This document shows, one piece after another, positions 24,601 through 29,975 of a stretch of 64,000 bases of DNA. Position numbers and translations under genes: made by a program. Source of the DNA: Imbricaverruca yamaguchii (lineage: Eukaryota > Arthropoda > Thecostraca > Neoverrucidae). How positions within the stretch are numbered: position 1 is the stretch's first letter; each line of letters starts with the position of its first letter. Under the pieces are notes generated by a model. It made no database searches, was not told the DNA's origin, and saw nothing but the letters and a program-made list of their open reading frames with translations. The stretch is from positions 558,001 to 622,000 of the forward strand of contig JAOTOL010001571.1 in NCBI GenBank assembly GCA_034440575.1. The letters run 5' to 3'.

Positions 24601-27600
24601 AAATCCCACCAGGCGATCACGTCGGTTTTCCTTTGAGCTCTCATCCACTTCCTTCTTACCCCATTTGTCTCTCTGTCGCCGGATTTTATTGCGGTCAACC
24701 AGCTCAGCCTTGCTGTTGTGTGTGATTATCCCATAATCTACTAGAGCTGCGTTCAGCAAGCCGGCAGCGGAGCGGTCAGAGGTACCATACCGATCACACA
24801 TTCGCGAGAAGTTGGGAAGCTGTCGGCGGTTTTGTCCTCCACTACCACAGACGTCGTCATCAGAGCTTAGCGAATCAGAATAGCTAGCACCAGCCTCCTC
24901 CACACCATCCATTTCAGAGTCCTCACTGTTCTCTTCCACGTCTGCGTCCATGTCACTGAGCTGCTTCGCCTCTGAACTCTGCTGCACGCCCTTTTTGTCA
25001 CGTTAGAGGGGTTAGTTGCGACACGTTAGAGGGGTCCGCGCCAGCTGCGGAGTCCGACGCGCGTGGTGCTATCTTTTTACGTGCCATGCTTCAATCAATG
25101 GAGACTTCGACGCCTGGCGGCGAAGAAATATTTTTGAAAACGATTCGTGCGCGGTATCTAGAACATATTATATATTTTTGCAATCGTGTTGTCTTGTCTC
25201 TACCGATGCACGCGCACGTGTTTTGAGCCCGCGGAAGTTGATTTGCGAAAAAAAAAGTTGCATTCAATCCACCCTACTGTAAGCATATAGAATAGCCAGA
25301 AATGAAGTTAGGGTATCAAAAAGACTGGCTGAAATGTAATTAGCTTGATAATCTTCAGCAGGCGAACGCAAAAGGGTTGCTTAGCTTCAACGAACTTAAG
25401 TTTTAAAATGTAGTGTATGGCCACTAGAGGTGAAATAGTGGTTGATGATAGTGATATAGTTGAGTCCCTAAAGAAGCAAATCTCATCAATGTGCACTAAT
25501 GATATCTCCGGTACATTATAAACCTCATGACGGTTATGTCATACCAGATGATAGGTGGAAATGTCATGTAAAAGTGCAGAAGATTTTGAAAAATGGCAGA
25601 TGCAGAAGATAATCCCTAAAAACGTTGCTGGGTCGGAGATTACATAAGCTAGGATCGTTAGTGTGCTCAAGTTTTAGAAGCTCCATTGGTATCATTTCCA
25701 GGTGTTCTATAGAGTATTCCGAACTACCCGAATATTGGGGACGACTTGTCTAGGGGTAAGTTGCCCGTCTCACAATCCAAAGGTTGTGGATTCGAGGCTT
25801 ACCTGTCGCTACTGTTTGCCCACGACCTATCGGTGTGAGAGATTAGCGATGCTCCGTGACTCAACTGTTGATGTGTCGTAAACCCAATAGCCAACCAAAC
25901 TTCCTGAAGATTGGAGAAATGCAAATGCAGTGCCAATTTTCAAACAGGAAGTGTGCATTGTGCGGGAAATTACAGACACAATCTTTTAAGGGATGCCCAA
26001 CAGGGATTTCGATCTGGGAGATCTTATCAAACTAACCTATTGGGGTTCATACTATATGTAGCTACAGAAATAAACAAAGCAGGATATGTGTTGTGTATTT
26101 ATACTTTAGCAAAGATTTTGATAAAGTTCTACACAGGCTTCTAATTCATCAACTGGAGCAACATGTGATTGATTGAAAAGTTATGGATTCCATTAAAGCA
26201 TGGTTAAGCGGACGGAAGCAAATGGTAGTGTTAAAAGGATGTAAATCTGAATGGAAGGGCGTTCTGAGTGAAGTGTCACAGTGCTCTGTTCTAGGCTCGC
26301 TTCTCTCTCATCTTCGTGAATCTATCATCTTCGTGGTAGGGATGAGGGATAGGACGTTCAGATTTGCTGATGACGTCAAGTATAAGTGGCTAACAGTAGT
26401 GATCAATCTAGTAATATTCAACTGGACTTGGAGGACCTAAGAAGGTGGGCTGATCAATGGAAAATGTCCTTCAACTGTGTAAAGTATAAGGATATGCATC
26501 TGGGGTCTGGAAGTGAGACATTTAGATATACGGTGGGAGATAGGGAATTTAATGCTATCGAAGAGGAAAGAGACAAAAGTGAGTTTGTTTCAAATTGTCC
26601 TAAAGCAGAAAAACGATGTACGTCAGCTTGGAACAAGACCAGAATGCTAGGAATAATTAACCCGCTCCGTCTCGGGGAGCCTTCAACCGCCCCGCCCCCT
26701 CCCAGGTTTTTCGTGGATAGGGAAAGAGCGGCGCGCGGCAGCGCGAGGAAATTTGGTATACTTTTTTCCACATCAATTTCGCATGTTGTGTCAAATTTTT
26801 TAAGTCAGGTCATCTAGGGTCAACGAGTTAGTCTAGGTCAAGTGAGGTCACCTCCAAAAACGGTCAACCAGTCGTCACGCTTTAACAGATGATATTTTAA
26901 TGAAACTTTCAGCATTTGCTTATCTTTAAGGATGAAACAGAACGCACGATAGGCATTTTGAATTTTTTTTCCGTTTTTAATTACTTATTAGTTTTGCATC
27001 TTTGCCTATTATAGTTCAAATTTAAGATGTTGGCTAAAGTAAGCATTTTGTATTGGAGCAAGTTGACACCGAACAACTTTTTAGGTCCGCTCTACCCATT
27101 AGAAAAGGAAAATGAAAGAAAACTTGAAATCTCGAGAGAAAAAAAATTAATGAAAAAGAAGATTTTTGGGTGGCCAAAAATCGTATGGTCCTGGTCGAGA
27201 CGGGGTGTGAGGATCTGACCGAAGAGACCGGAGGGCGGATTAATAAGAGTGTAAGATATAAGAGCAAGGAAGCCACGAAAAAAAAACTGTGCCTAGCCTT
27301 GCAACTGTGTGCAACCCACTTGAAATATTGTGCACCGACGTGGAGCCCTTACTCAGCAAGATATATAGATCAATTAGAAATGGTGCAGCGCAAAGGCACT
27401 AGACTCATCAGTGGACTAGGTAGCTTAGAGTATGGAGAAAGGTTTATAGCATTATATATGTACTCGCTCTCATGTATGCCTCTCCTTCATACGTATGTAT
27501 ATATGTATACATATATTTGATATAATGTGTATACTCTCACATGTGTATGTAAAGGTTTAGACGAGGTTAATATGAATGATGCTCTTCTATTTAGGGTATC

Positions 27601-28597
27601 ACATGGGGGTCATCAATTCATGTTTGACAAGTCAAAGTGTAGGACGGTTAAGCTACAACAGGTTTTCAGTCAGGGCAGTTGATCAATGGAATAGGATACC
27701 TGCTGATGTGGAGAGACATCATTGAGTAAATTGTAAAATGGGATGGACAGGTTTTTAGGTTGGAGAATGCTCCTTTTGAGTTGTATTGAGAGGTGGGTTG
27801 GTCCGTAGGAGGTTGGAAGACGGCTTCTTTAGAATTTAGGATGTGTTGGTTAGGATGTTGAGTAGCTTTTTTCCAGGCATATAACATCTTTCCATTCACG
27901 GGCTTAATCCTGATGGGTCCCTGTGTCACGCATTAAGTCTGTGCACTGACCTTATGGCATGCCTCGTTTCTAACATTATATCGTGCATAGGCATTGTGAT
28001 ACACGGCAACCTCGTCGCACAATTCCGTATTGAAGTGGCTACCTGTGATGTGTTAAGTTATGCAATACCATTTGCTGGAGGTATGGCATTGTTATTATGG
28101 TTAATACAAGTTGGGCGACAAGTGATCCTGTGGTCGGTGCGCCCTTAAACCCAAATGATCAACAGTTATAGGTATTTATCTGCCTCCCCAAATGTCTCCC
28201 GAAATAAACAACAAAAGATGATTTCATACGTACTCTGTGTCCGAAAGTTAGGTTTAAGCCCGAACGATATTTTAAGCGACATGCCTCCATGGCGAATGTT
28301 GAAATCATGCCGTGCTCGTTTTGACACATTTCACCGAACGAAAGCTCATCGGTTTAGCGCCAGCCGGGAGTGACCGTACCTGACGCCGACAGGGACCCGC
28401 GCTCGCGCCGTCTGGCGCAGCGCGAGTGCGACCAGCGGCCGGCCGGCAGTCTGCTGCCCGAGCGGCTCTCATTCCAGGAGAAGATGCGCATGTTCGCCAC
28501 AGAGTCGGGCGAATCTTCCAGCTCGCTCAAGGAGCGCTCCACCACCAGCAGTCGGCAGCGAGAGATCGAGCCGCGCGGTGGCGGCGCGCCGCCCTGA
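568..28597 (+). CDS. cno: Afadin/canoe, 3' part of the gene (13 exons, DIL end to stop)
   Basis: Adherens-junction scaffold orthologous to vertebrate afadin and Drosophila Canoe. It binds Ras/Rap1 (N-terminal RA domains, outside the window), nectin-type receptors through its PDZ domain, and F-actin through its C-terminal region. Exons as read: 568-691, 4948-5097, 8066-8204, 9719-9822, 11166-11309, 13416-13555, 14224-14342, 14619-16036, 17017-17106, 18031-18488, 19059-19193, 21540-21928, 28393-28597. Donor and acceptor phases match at all twelve junctions, apart from one apparent 1-nt deletion inside exon 8. They encode about 1,200 residues. Diagnostic stretches are QGLELAADCHL (DIL end), NSLQLRALL, DGYSCD, GMGLSIVAAK and GGAADSDGRLAAGDQL (PDZ), and RLSFQEKMRMF near the C-terminus, which matches the conserved afadin tail. 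The 5' part lies beyond the left edge. Orthology is read from remembered family sequence; exon edges are inferred from splice consensus. Confidence 0.93.
650..1435 (+). repeat. 60-bp minisatellite made of exon end plus 5' splice site
   Basis: About 13 imperfect tandem copies. Each unit holds the exon sequence for CHLGRIVQAAHLL and the donor CAGTGAGTAC, then a short linker. GTGAGT occurs at 692, 752, 812, 872, 932, 992, 1049, 1109 and 1169, all in the same codon phase. The reading frame from the exon stays open through these nine copies (20 residues per unit, one unit of 19) until a TGA at 1199. Later copies (1218, about 1264, 1313, 1368) are degraded and out of register. The antisense strand and another + frame are also open, as expected for a repeat with a unit length divisible by three. 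Confidence 0.95.
1720..2000. repeat. Possible copy of an AGGTCA-rich dispersed element
   Basis: The stretch has scattered GGTCA/TGACC words and phrases resembling the region around 32500-32620 (ATATCTCA near CCTGACCTG, then GGACGT and CGGCAAT). I read it as a decayed relative of the TTAA-flanked elements at 26661 and 32221. No ends were found. From 2000 to about 3400 the intron shows nothing I can name. Confidence 0.25.
3430..4800 (-). mobile_element. Decayed non-LTR retrotransposon (RT to RNase H), antisense
   Basis: On the minus strand, broken frames give pieces of a non-LTR (jockey/I/CR1-like) polyprotein. Around 4797-4489 there is LSPSLFLIVIND, typical of the region just before the reverse transcriptase FADD motif, then TAIWTPAKCFL and VKSFKFIGVHLD; the FADD itself is missing. 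Around 3941-3747 lies a linker and a decayed RNase H start. At 3802-3617, YHAEAMGILAAISIIK and SSDFKSALQ are the RNase H HAE and SD motifs. Several frameshifts separate the pieces, so it is not active. The 5' part (endonuclease, early RT) is absent. It lies in cno intron 1. Confidence 0.7.
4948..5097 (+). CDS. cno: cno exon 2: post-DIL conserved block
   Basis: Encodes APKATADELCAVASACYRLN, SLQLRALLGRYRPARDEQ and PIAAELVDGIVR, which correspond to the afadin segment with NSLQL and the E/D-L-I/V block. The acceptor is GTGTGCGCAG before 4948 and the donor AGG|GTGAGT at 5097/5098, both phase 0. The end of this exon, LVDGIVR plus the donor, is the seed of the 36-bp array that follows. Confidence 0.92.
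5080..7362 (+). repeat. 36-bp minisatellite of exon end plus 5' splice site (about 60 copies)
   Basis: Tandem copies of a 36-bp unit encoding LVDGIVR followed by V-S-G/E-A-G, with the donor GTCAGGGTGAGT in nearly every unit. The first copy is the real end of exon 2 (donor at 5098). The second donor is at 5134, still in phase. Copies between 5150 and 5345 are irregular; from 5345 to 7340 they are very homogeneous, with G/A variation (GGGGCAG or GAGGCAG) as the main polymorphism. Frame breaks occur near 5223, 5597, 6110, 6290, 6870 and 7050, so the exon 2 frame is open only to about 5223. The homogeneity implies recent expansion. Confidence 0.97.
7640..7808 (-). mobile_element. tRNA-derived SINE, family A, copy 1
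   Basis: Shares its whole length with copies at 12271, 19852 and 25737. On the minus strand it runs from a GGGGACGAGTAG-like head through a B-box-like GGTTCGAGCCT to a tail made of GTCGTAAAACC and short CCAATAACC repeats. It lies in cno intron 2, just after the 36-bp array. Confidence 0.75.
8066..8204 (+). CDS. cno: cno exon 3: afadin DELAR...DGYSCD block
   Basis: Encodes MAEGTSDELARQDGRLVRLE, then EDHDLLLPFLLPDDGYSCD and IVRGIPNG. This is one of the best conserved stretches between insect Canoe and vertebrate afadin, between DIL and PDZ. The acceptor is GCGCCGGCAG before 8066 (phase 0) and the donor AACG|GTGAGC at 8204/8205 (phase 1). The exon-initial ATG is internal to the protein and not a start. 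Confidence 0.93.
8626..8703 (-). mobile_element. Truncated SINE, family B
   Basis: A 78-bp piece nearly identical to the tail half of the longer copy at 51690: GGTGGTTCACGACACAC followed by the segment ending CGCCGGTGGGCCGC. The tRNA-like head is missing. It lies in cno intron 3. Confidence 0.6.
9348..9545. repeat. Dispersed repeat, also present at 17660-17835
   Basis: The stretch from GTTCCTGGAT through AAGGTGCTCAAAAT to the CATCCTCTTCATAT end has a diverged counterpart at 17660-17835, in the same orientation. It codes for nothing evident. A C-rich and A-rich tract (9547-9588) follows it here. Probably an old transposon fragment of unknown type. Confidence 0.55.
9719..9822 (+). CDS. cno: cno exon 4
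   Basis: Encodes GLAEFIAPLQYAGLARMSEQ, then PTSCGYWTIYMTEQD. It matches the afadin segment that ends in a G-T/Y-W-T-I-Y motif just before the PDZ domain. The acceptor is GGCCGACCAG before 9719; the first two bases complete the glycine begun in exon 3. The donor is GAT|GTGAGC at 9822/9823, phase 0. Confidence 0.9.
11040..11165 (+). repeat. 63-bp tandem duplication carrying the 3' splice site of exon 5
   Basis: Two near-identical 63-bp copies (from about 11040 and 11103). Each runs from GTCGCCACTGTCGG to the acceptor CCATTACCACAG. The upstream acceptor ends at 11102 and the downstream one at 11165, and both put exon 5 in the same phase. The 63 bp between them is open in that frame, so use of the upstream site would add 21 residues. 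Confidence 0.9.
11166..11309 (+). CDS. cno: cno exon 5: start of PDZ domain
   Basis: Encodes a short PQPQ-rich lead, then GVAPFTDQPQLQHIRLHK and TSTGMGLSIVAAK. GMGL is the carboxylate-binding loop of the afadin-type PDZ domain. The acceptor TTACCACAG before 11166 is the best of several in-phase AGs (11172, 11178 and 11190 would also fit). The donor is AAG|GTACGT at 11309/11310, phase 0. Confidence 0.9.
12271..12439 (-). mobile_element. tRNA-derived SINE, family A, copy 2
   Basis: Full-length copy of the family at 7640, closely similar throughout. It has a B-box-like GGTTCGAGTCT on the minus strand and a tail of CCAATAACCAACCAACC type. It lies in cno intron 5. Confidence 0.75.
13416..13555 (+). 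CDS. cno: cno exon 6: core of PDZ domain
   Basis: Encodes GVGMERPGIYIKSVVRGGAA and DSDGRLAAGDQLCEVDGHSL, ending IGVTQE. This is the beta-B to alpha-A to beta-D core of the afadin PDZ, in which G-I-Y-I/V-K-S-V-V and G-R-L-A-A-G-D-Q-L are strongly conserved. The acceptor is GGCTCCGCAG before 13416, phase 0. The donor is GAACA|GTGAGT at 13555/13556, phase 2. Confidence 0.95.
14224..14342 (+). CDS. cno: cno exon 7: end of PDZ domain
   Basis: Encodes AAEHMTRTGPVVNLQVAKQA and AAYHGLTALLCQPSPVLPR, the alpha-B helix, last strand and the post-PDZ Y-H-G-L-x-x-L-L-x-Q-P-S-P signature of afadin. The acceptor is GTGTCTGCAG before 14224; one base completes a glutamine. The donor is AGAG|GTGAGT at 14342/14343, phase 1. 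Confidence 0.95.
14619..16036 (+). CDS. cno: cno exon 8: long linker with 15-residue coding VNTR and an apparent 1-nt deletion
   Basis: The acceptor is GACTGCAAAG before 14619; two bases complete the codon from exon 7. The first part (frame of 14621) encodes a basic, Ser/Pro-rich linker starting ARSPSPNGRRPV. From about 14898 it has 19 tandem 15-residue repeats of the type SRLCTADTPARxGD. One repeat near 15338-15362 is one base short, so the frame of the first ten repeats stops at 15385 while the next frame is open through nine more repeats, a Pro/Arg/Ser-rich tail and GILKSSRRN, to the donor AACA|GTGAGC at 16036/16037. Exon length, repeats and the downstream phase all fit a single missing base, either an assembly error or a frameshift allele. 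The repeats are unlike anything I know in other afadins. Confidence 0.8.
14898..15748 (+). repeat. 45-bp coding minisatellite (19 units)
   Basis: Each 45-bp unit encodes 15 residues. Variable positions cluster at unit residues 1 (T, V, A, G), 4-6 (CTA, YTA, CIA, CTS) and 12-13 (RP, RH, RQ, RL). Higher-order structure is visible: a block of ASRPC-type and GSRLC-type units alternates between about 15200 and 15540. Because the unit is divisible by three and very GC-rich, all other frames are also long and open, including a minus-strand ORF of over 500 codons that I regard as a shadow. Confidence 0.95.
16057..16188 (+). repeat. 66-bp tandem duplication just downstream of exon 8 donor
   Basis: Two copies with a 66-bp period starting GTGCGCCCCGTAGTGGCACG, 20 bp after the exon 8 donor. 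Only a few bases differ. The exon 8 frame stays open through both copies to about 16431, so intron retention or a later donor would extend the protein for about 130 residues. Confidence 0.85.
17017..17106 (+). CDS. cno: cno exon 9
   Basis: Encodes, after a serine split across the junction, AQNDSTRTAPDSAHQQSRIQ and SSKSVPSLN. The acceptor is GACGTTTCAG before 17017 and the donor CAACT|GTGAGT at 17106/17107; both are phase 1, matching exon 8 and exon 10. It is a Ser/Gln-rich linker without a recognisable domain. A small duplicated phrase (AATTTGTCAYCTGAGTTGAG) occurs twice in the 100 bp upstream. Confidence 0.75.
17660..17835. repeat. Dispersed repeat, counterpart of 9348-9545
   Basis: Diverged second copy of the element in intron 3. 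Both contain GTTCCTGGAT, TGCTCAAAAT and CTGAGATACTGATG-like phrases in the same order. No coding capacity is evident. Confidence 0.55.
18031..18488 (+). CDS. cno: cno exon 10: proline/glutamine-rich linker
   Basis: Encodes SNESGGRLQERRRAGAGLST, then PLAALVTPPRPGRCRSEQSL and a long Q/H/P-rich tract. Internal repeats include four GGGPQHQ-type units and two copies of a 16-residue unit QYQYQPELSPATTAAL. The acceptor is GCATCCCACAG before 18031; two bases complete a serine. The donor is CAG|GTGAGA at 18488/18489, phase 0. It corresponds in place to the disordered proline-rich region of afadin. The repeats suggest slippage-driven length change. Confidence 0.8.
19059..19193 (+). CDS. cno: cno exon 11
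   Basis: Encodes LSTGSAMVRSVSEHDHLRYL and VPTNSSVNNLLPCPSLAGTA, ending PRHNG. The acceptor is AACCCGGCCAG before 19059 and the donor GGG|GTACGT at 19193/19194, both phase 0. It is a short linker exon with no domain I recognise. The 200 bp before it hold a degenerate tandem repeat (about 30 bp, GTCGATGTTG-type). Confidence 0.7.
19354..19530 (+). mobile_element. tRNA-derived SINE, family C
   Basis: The head reads GGGCGTCGGTAGCTCAGTGG (A box) and, 35 bp later, GGGGTTCGTTTCCCG (B box), like a tRNA. It is followed by a body and the tail GTCGTAAATCC plus CCATCCATC repeats. The acceptor stem does not pair fully, so I call it a SINE and not a tRNA gene. It lies in cno intron 11. Confidence 0.7.
19850..20020 (-). 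mobile_element. tRNA-derived SINE, family A, copy 3
   Basis: Full-length member of the family at 7640 and 12271, in cno intron 11. Copies 1-3 are all antisense to the host gene. Confidence 0.75.
20462..20502 (-). mobile_element. SINE family A, head fragment
   Basis: About 40 bp equal to the tRNA-like head of the family A SINEs (from GTGAGACAAGCAACTTACCC to GTCCCC), without the rest. Confidence 0.5.
21540..21928 (+). CDS. cno: cno exon 12: coiled coil and Q/P-rich segment
   Basis: Begins VSADARQQEMQRMQEELEAA and QAAERRILQQAQWRQEQES, a heptad-like charged helix matching the coiled-coil region of afadin. It continues through an A/P-rich stretch and a Q/P/H-rich tract to TPGVIGAQEVYR. The acceptor is CCCGTACGTCAG before 21540 (phase 0) and the donor ACCG|GTGAGT at 21928/21929 (phase 2). 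The exon end with its donor is repeated twice downstream. Confidence 0.88.
21861..22110 (+). repeat. About 90-bp triplication of exon 12 end plus 5' splice site
   Basis: Units start at 21861, 21952 and 22041 with CCACAGCCACC. Each ends with a version of GCGCAGGAGGTGTACCG and a GTGAGT (21929, then about 22018 and 22091). The second copy has lost the codon frame (GGTGTAACT|GTGAGT); the third keeps GTGTACCG|GTGAGT but has an internal deletion. Periods are 91 and 89 bp, so the frame is not kept. Confidence 0.9.
22629..25276 (-). mobile_element. Apparently complete hAT-like DNA transposon in cno intron 12
   Basis: 2,648 bp bounded by an 8-bp target-site duplication CTGTAAGC (22621-22628 and 25277-25284). 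The ends are TAGGGTGGAT and ATCCACCCTA. Imperfect terminal inverted repeats run about 170-180 bp (22629-22797 against 25097-25276). Shared blocks include CAACTTCCGCGGG, GTGCGCGTG, AGATACCGCGCACGAA and GAAGTCTCCATT. An 8-bp duplication and TIRs starting TAGGG are hallmarks of the hAT superfamily; the TIRs are long for that group. It contains one long ORF, antisense to the host gene, with no internal stop. Confidence 0.88.
23290..24987 (-). CDS. Transposase-like protein of the hAT-like element (565 codons open)
   Basis: The frame opens at a GTG at 24987; the first ATG in frame is codon 13. There is an acidic N-terminus (residues 15-50), a basic stretch (100-125), DGREDITL at 132-139, VVIGSDGTSVNTARN around D199, ICGIHTNELTLRH with H231, and HQARWVTLANRILRLY at 327-341. 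The D, C-x-x-H and R-W order resembles the RNase H-like core of hAT transposases. I know similar uncharacterised proteins from arthropods but no function beyond transposition. Absence of stops suggests a young or constrained copy. Another ATG at 25087 opens a separate 29-codon frame that ends at 24998, so the true N-terminus may involve an intron or frameshift. Confidence 0.7.
   Translation of the reverse strand: MQQSSEAKQLSDMDADVEENSEDSEMDGVEEAGASYSDSLSSDDDVCGSGGQNRRQLPNFSRMCDRYGTSDRSAAGLLNAALVDYGIITHNSKAELVDRNKIRRQRDKWGKKEVDESSKENRRDRLVGFYYDGREDITLNRVGNKNKMVKELHEVVVAEPGHRYVDHVSPQSAGAADIAKEMLAVIQENDAHPVVIGSDGTSVNTARNSGVNRRIELGVGRPLQEAICGIHTNELTLRHVFKDADGETSGPSSFKGPIGKAIQGDLTALPLAQFKPVRGQVPPIPADVLKEMNKDQQYLCNMCMAVQAGPGQVLQRVLSADPGPIHQARWVTLANRILRLYVSTESPTPKLVRVVFMILNQYVPGWFMYRVRPHISDGAKNLFELIRLSRKLPEDDRNIVQKVLKRNGFWAHSENILAAMLTDSRQETRVAAVERIRMCRAKRREDDDPDDIRQFVVPDINFDADDYQEMIDWTNATEPPLTMDMSDEEITAAVQCEHPMDFSAFPCHSQGVERWVKEVTDAAQKKAGYSARHALILAKARSRADLPVMDTKKDFYSWLQGAGRS
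25737..25900 (+). mobile_element. SINE family A, copy 4, inserted in a LINE fragment
   Basis: In the opposite orientation to copies 1-3, it reads GGGGACGACTTGTCTAGGGG, a B-box-like GGATTCGAGGC and the tail GTCGTAAACCCAATAGCC. LINE-derived coding sequence resumes immediately after it (LPEDWRNANAVPIF near 25900), so it appears to have inserted into that element. Confidence 0.7.
26661..27239. mobile_element. 579-bp TTAA-flanked element (piggyBac-like non-autonomous)
   Basis: Flanked by TTAA at 26657-26660 and 27240-27243. It starts CCCGCTCCGTCTC and ends GAGACCGGAGGGCGGA, which are similar inverted ends. Skipping the element and one TTAA joins the surrounding LINE frame exactly (GIIN followed by KSVRYKSKEA), which shows precise TTAA-target insertion, as in the piggyBac superfamily. 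No transposase is encoded. The interior has several AGGTCA/TGACC words. Confidence 0.7.
28393..28597 (+). CDS. cno: cno exon 13: C-terminus and stop
   Basis: The acceptor is GACGCCGACAG before 28393; one base completes the arginine of EVYR, giving EVYR-DPRSRRLAQREC across the junction. It continues LLPERLSFQEKMRMFATESG, matching the conserved C-terminal L-x-F-x-E-K/R-x-R-x-F motif of afadin, and ends at TGA 28595-28597. The tail is shorter and differs from the vertebrate end (S/R-rich, then RGGGAPP). Confidence 0.9.
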
Positions 28598-29975
28598 CAA
28601 CCCCGCCGCGCTCGCCCTTCATCACGTCACTGTCTGGTGTTAGCGTAGTCGTGGCCGGCACACACGGCACTGGGCGGCGCGCCGCCGGCCGGCTGTGTCG
28701 CTCGACTCGGTCCGCTGCGGCGGGTGCGCCGACGCCGACGTTGTTATACTCTGCGCGCCTGAGACGTTGCCGGCTGTTGTGAGGCGTCTGGTGCCGGTGG
28801 CAACGTGTTGCGGCCAGCCTTGGACGCCGACCGTGCGCCTGCAGACTGGGCCAACGATTGCAATGGTCGCAGACCTTCACTTTTGTCTTCAGGTCCTGGC
28901 GCGATGCGCTGGTGTGCACGTGACTTTCTTTTTTCATAGCTCATCGCACTTCATATGAGTTGTTTGTTTTCATGACTTCGTTGTGGTGCTCCAGTTTTGT
29001 GGAAATAGTAGGTTCCGGCTTTTCGTGCGCGTCAAAGACTGTGGCATGCGCTGCGTTAAGTTTTCGGTAGACCCGGTATGATATGGATTTTGCAGGCGAT
29101 GTTGTTGGTCTGTACAGACAGCAGACTGCGTTTTGCAGCTGTACCTTCTGGTAGTGCCGTATTGCAGCACTACCAGTCGCATACTCATGTCACCAGTACA
29201 TACTCTGGCACCAGTACATACTCTGGCACGGGAGCTGCAGCCGTTCCGAGACTGTCACTGATGCTGAGCTGCCGTCTGAAGAGCAAGCATCACCGCACAG
29301 GTGGCACACTGGCCTAACTCAGCAGCCACGTCGTGGGCACTTCGTGGCGGGAAGAAACTCCTCGCGGGAGAACCTCCTGGGTCGGGCACAGCCGGCACGC
29401 GCGTCACCACCGCTATCGCCACCATCACCGGACCGTCGTCTGACGGTGTGACGCCGGTCCGTCACCAGCTCACGGTAACTGAGCTGCCACCATCGGACCG
29501 CCGTCTGACCGTCACCAGCTCGCAGCTGAGTTGCCACCATCGGGCCGTCGTCTGACCGTCACCAGCTCGCAGCTGAGCTGCCACCATCGGACTGCCGTCT
29601 GACAGTCACCAGCTCGCAACTGAGCTGCCACCATCGGACCGCCGTCTGACCGTCACCAGCTCGCAACTGAGCTGCCACCATCGGACTGCCGTCTGACCGT
29701 CACCAGCTCGCAACTGAGCTGCCACCATCGGACTGCCGTCTGACCGTCACCAGCTCGCAACTGGGCTGCCACCATCGGACCGCCGTCTGACCGTCACCAG
29801 CTCGCAACTGGGCTGCCACCATCGGACCGCCGTCGACGGTTTGACGCCGGTCCGTCATCGCCTTCACCAAGCTTCACCGCTGCCCTCACCTCACCGCAGT
29901 CACCCGCATCATGCGACTGCTTTCTGTCGCTGATGTATTGTTATTGGAAATAAAATACACATATCCCTCACCGCC
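28598..29975 (+). other. cno: Probable cno 3' UTR with polyadenylation signal
   Basis: No ORF of interest. AATAAA lies at 29949-29954, followed 25-45 bp later by a GT-rich stretch (CTTGTTGCTGCGG), as expected of a cleavage site. I saw no earlier AATAAA after the stop codon. The 47-bp minisatellite at 29410-29860 would be part of the transcript. Confidence 0.5.
29410..29860 (+). repeat. 47-bp minisatellite (about 9 copies)
   Basis: The unit contains GAGCTGCCACCATCGGAC, CCGTCTGACCGTCACC and AGCTCGCAACT. The first copies are more diverged; copies from 29500 to 29830 are very homogeneous. Confidence 0.9.

Larger units (their letters stand above)
25660..27720 (+). mobile_element. Decayed non-LTR retrotransposon, sense, interrupted by two insertions
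   Basis: Reverse transcriptase pieces lie in order with frame breaks: LPEDWRNANAVPIF (about 25905), DAQQGFRSGRSYQTNLLGFI (25990), IKAWLSGRKQMVVLKGCKSE (26190), FRFADDVKYKW with the catalytic FADD (26360), LRRWADQWKMSFN (26440), RMLGIIN (26640), then after a 579-bp insertion KYCAPTWSPYSARYIDQLEM (27325) and RKGTRLISGLGSLEYGERF. This is the RT palm and thumb of a jockey/CR1-type element. Frameshifts make it inactive. It lies in the last cno intron. Confidence 0.75.

Noticed and set aside
23584..24636. Plus-strand frames across 23.6-24.6 kb
   Set aside because: They are shadows of the minus-strand transposase-like ORF.
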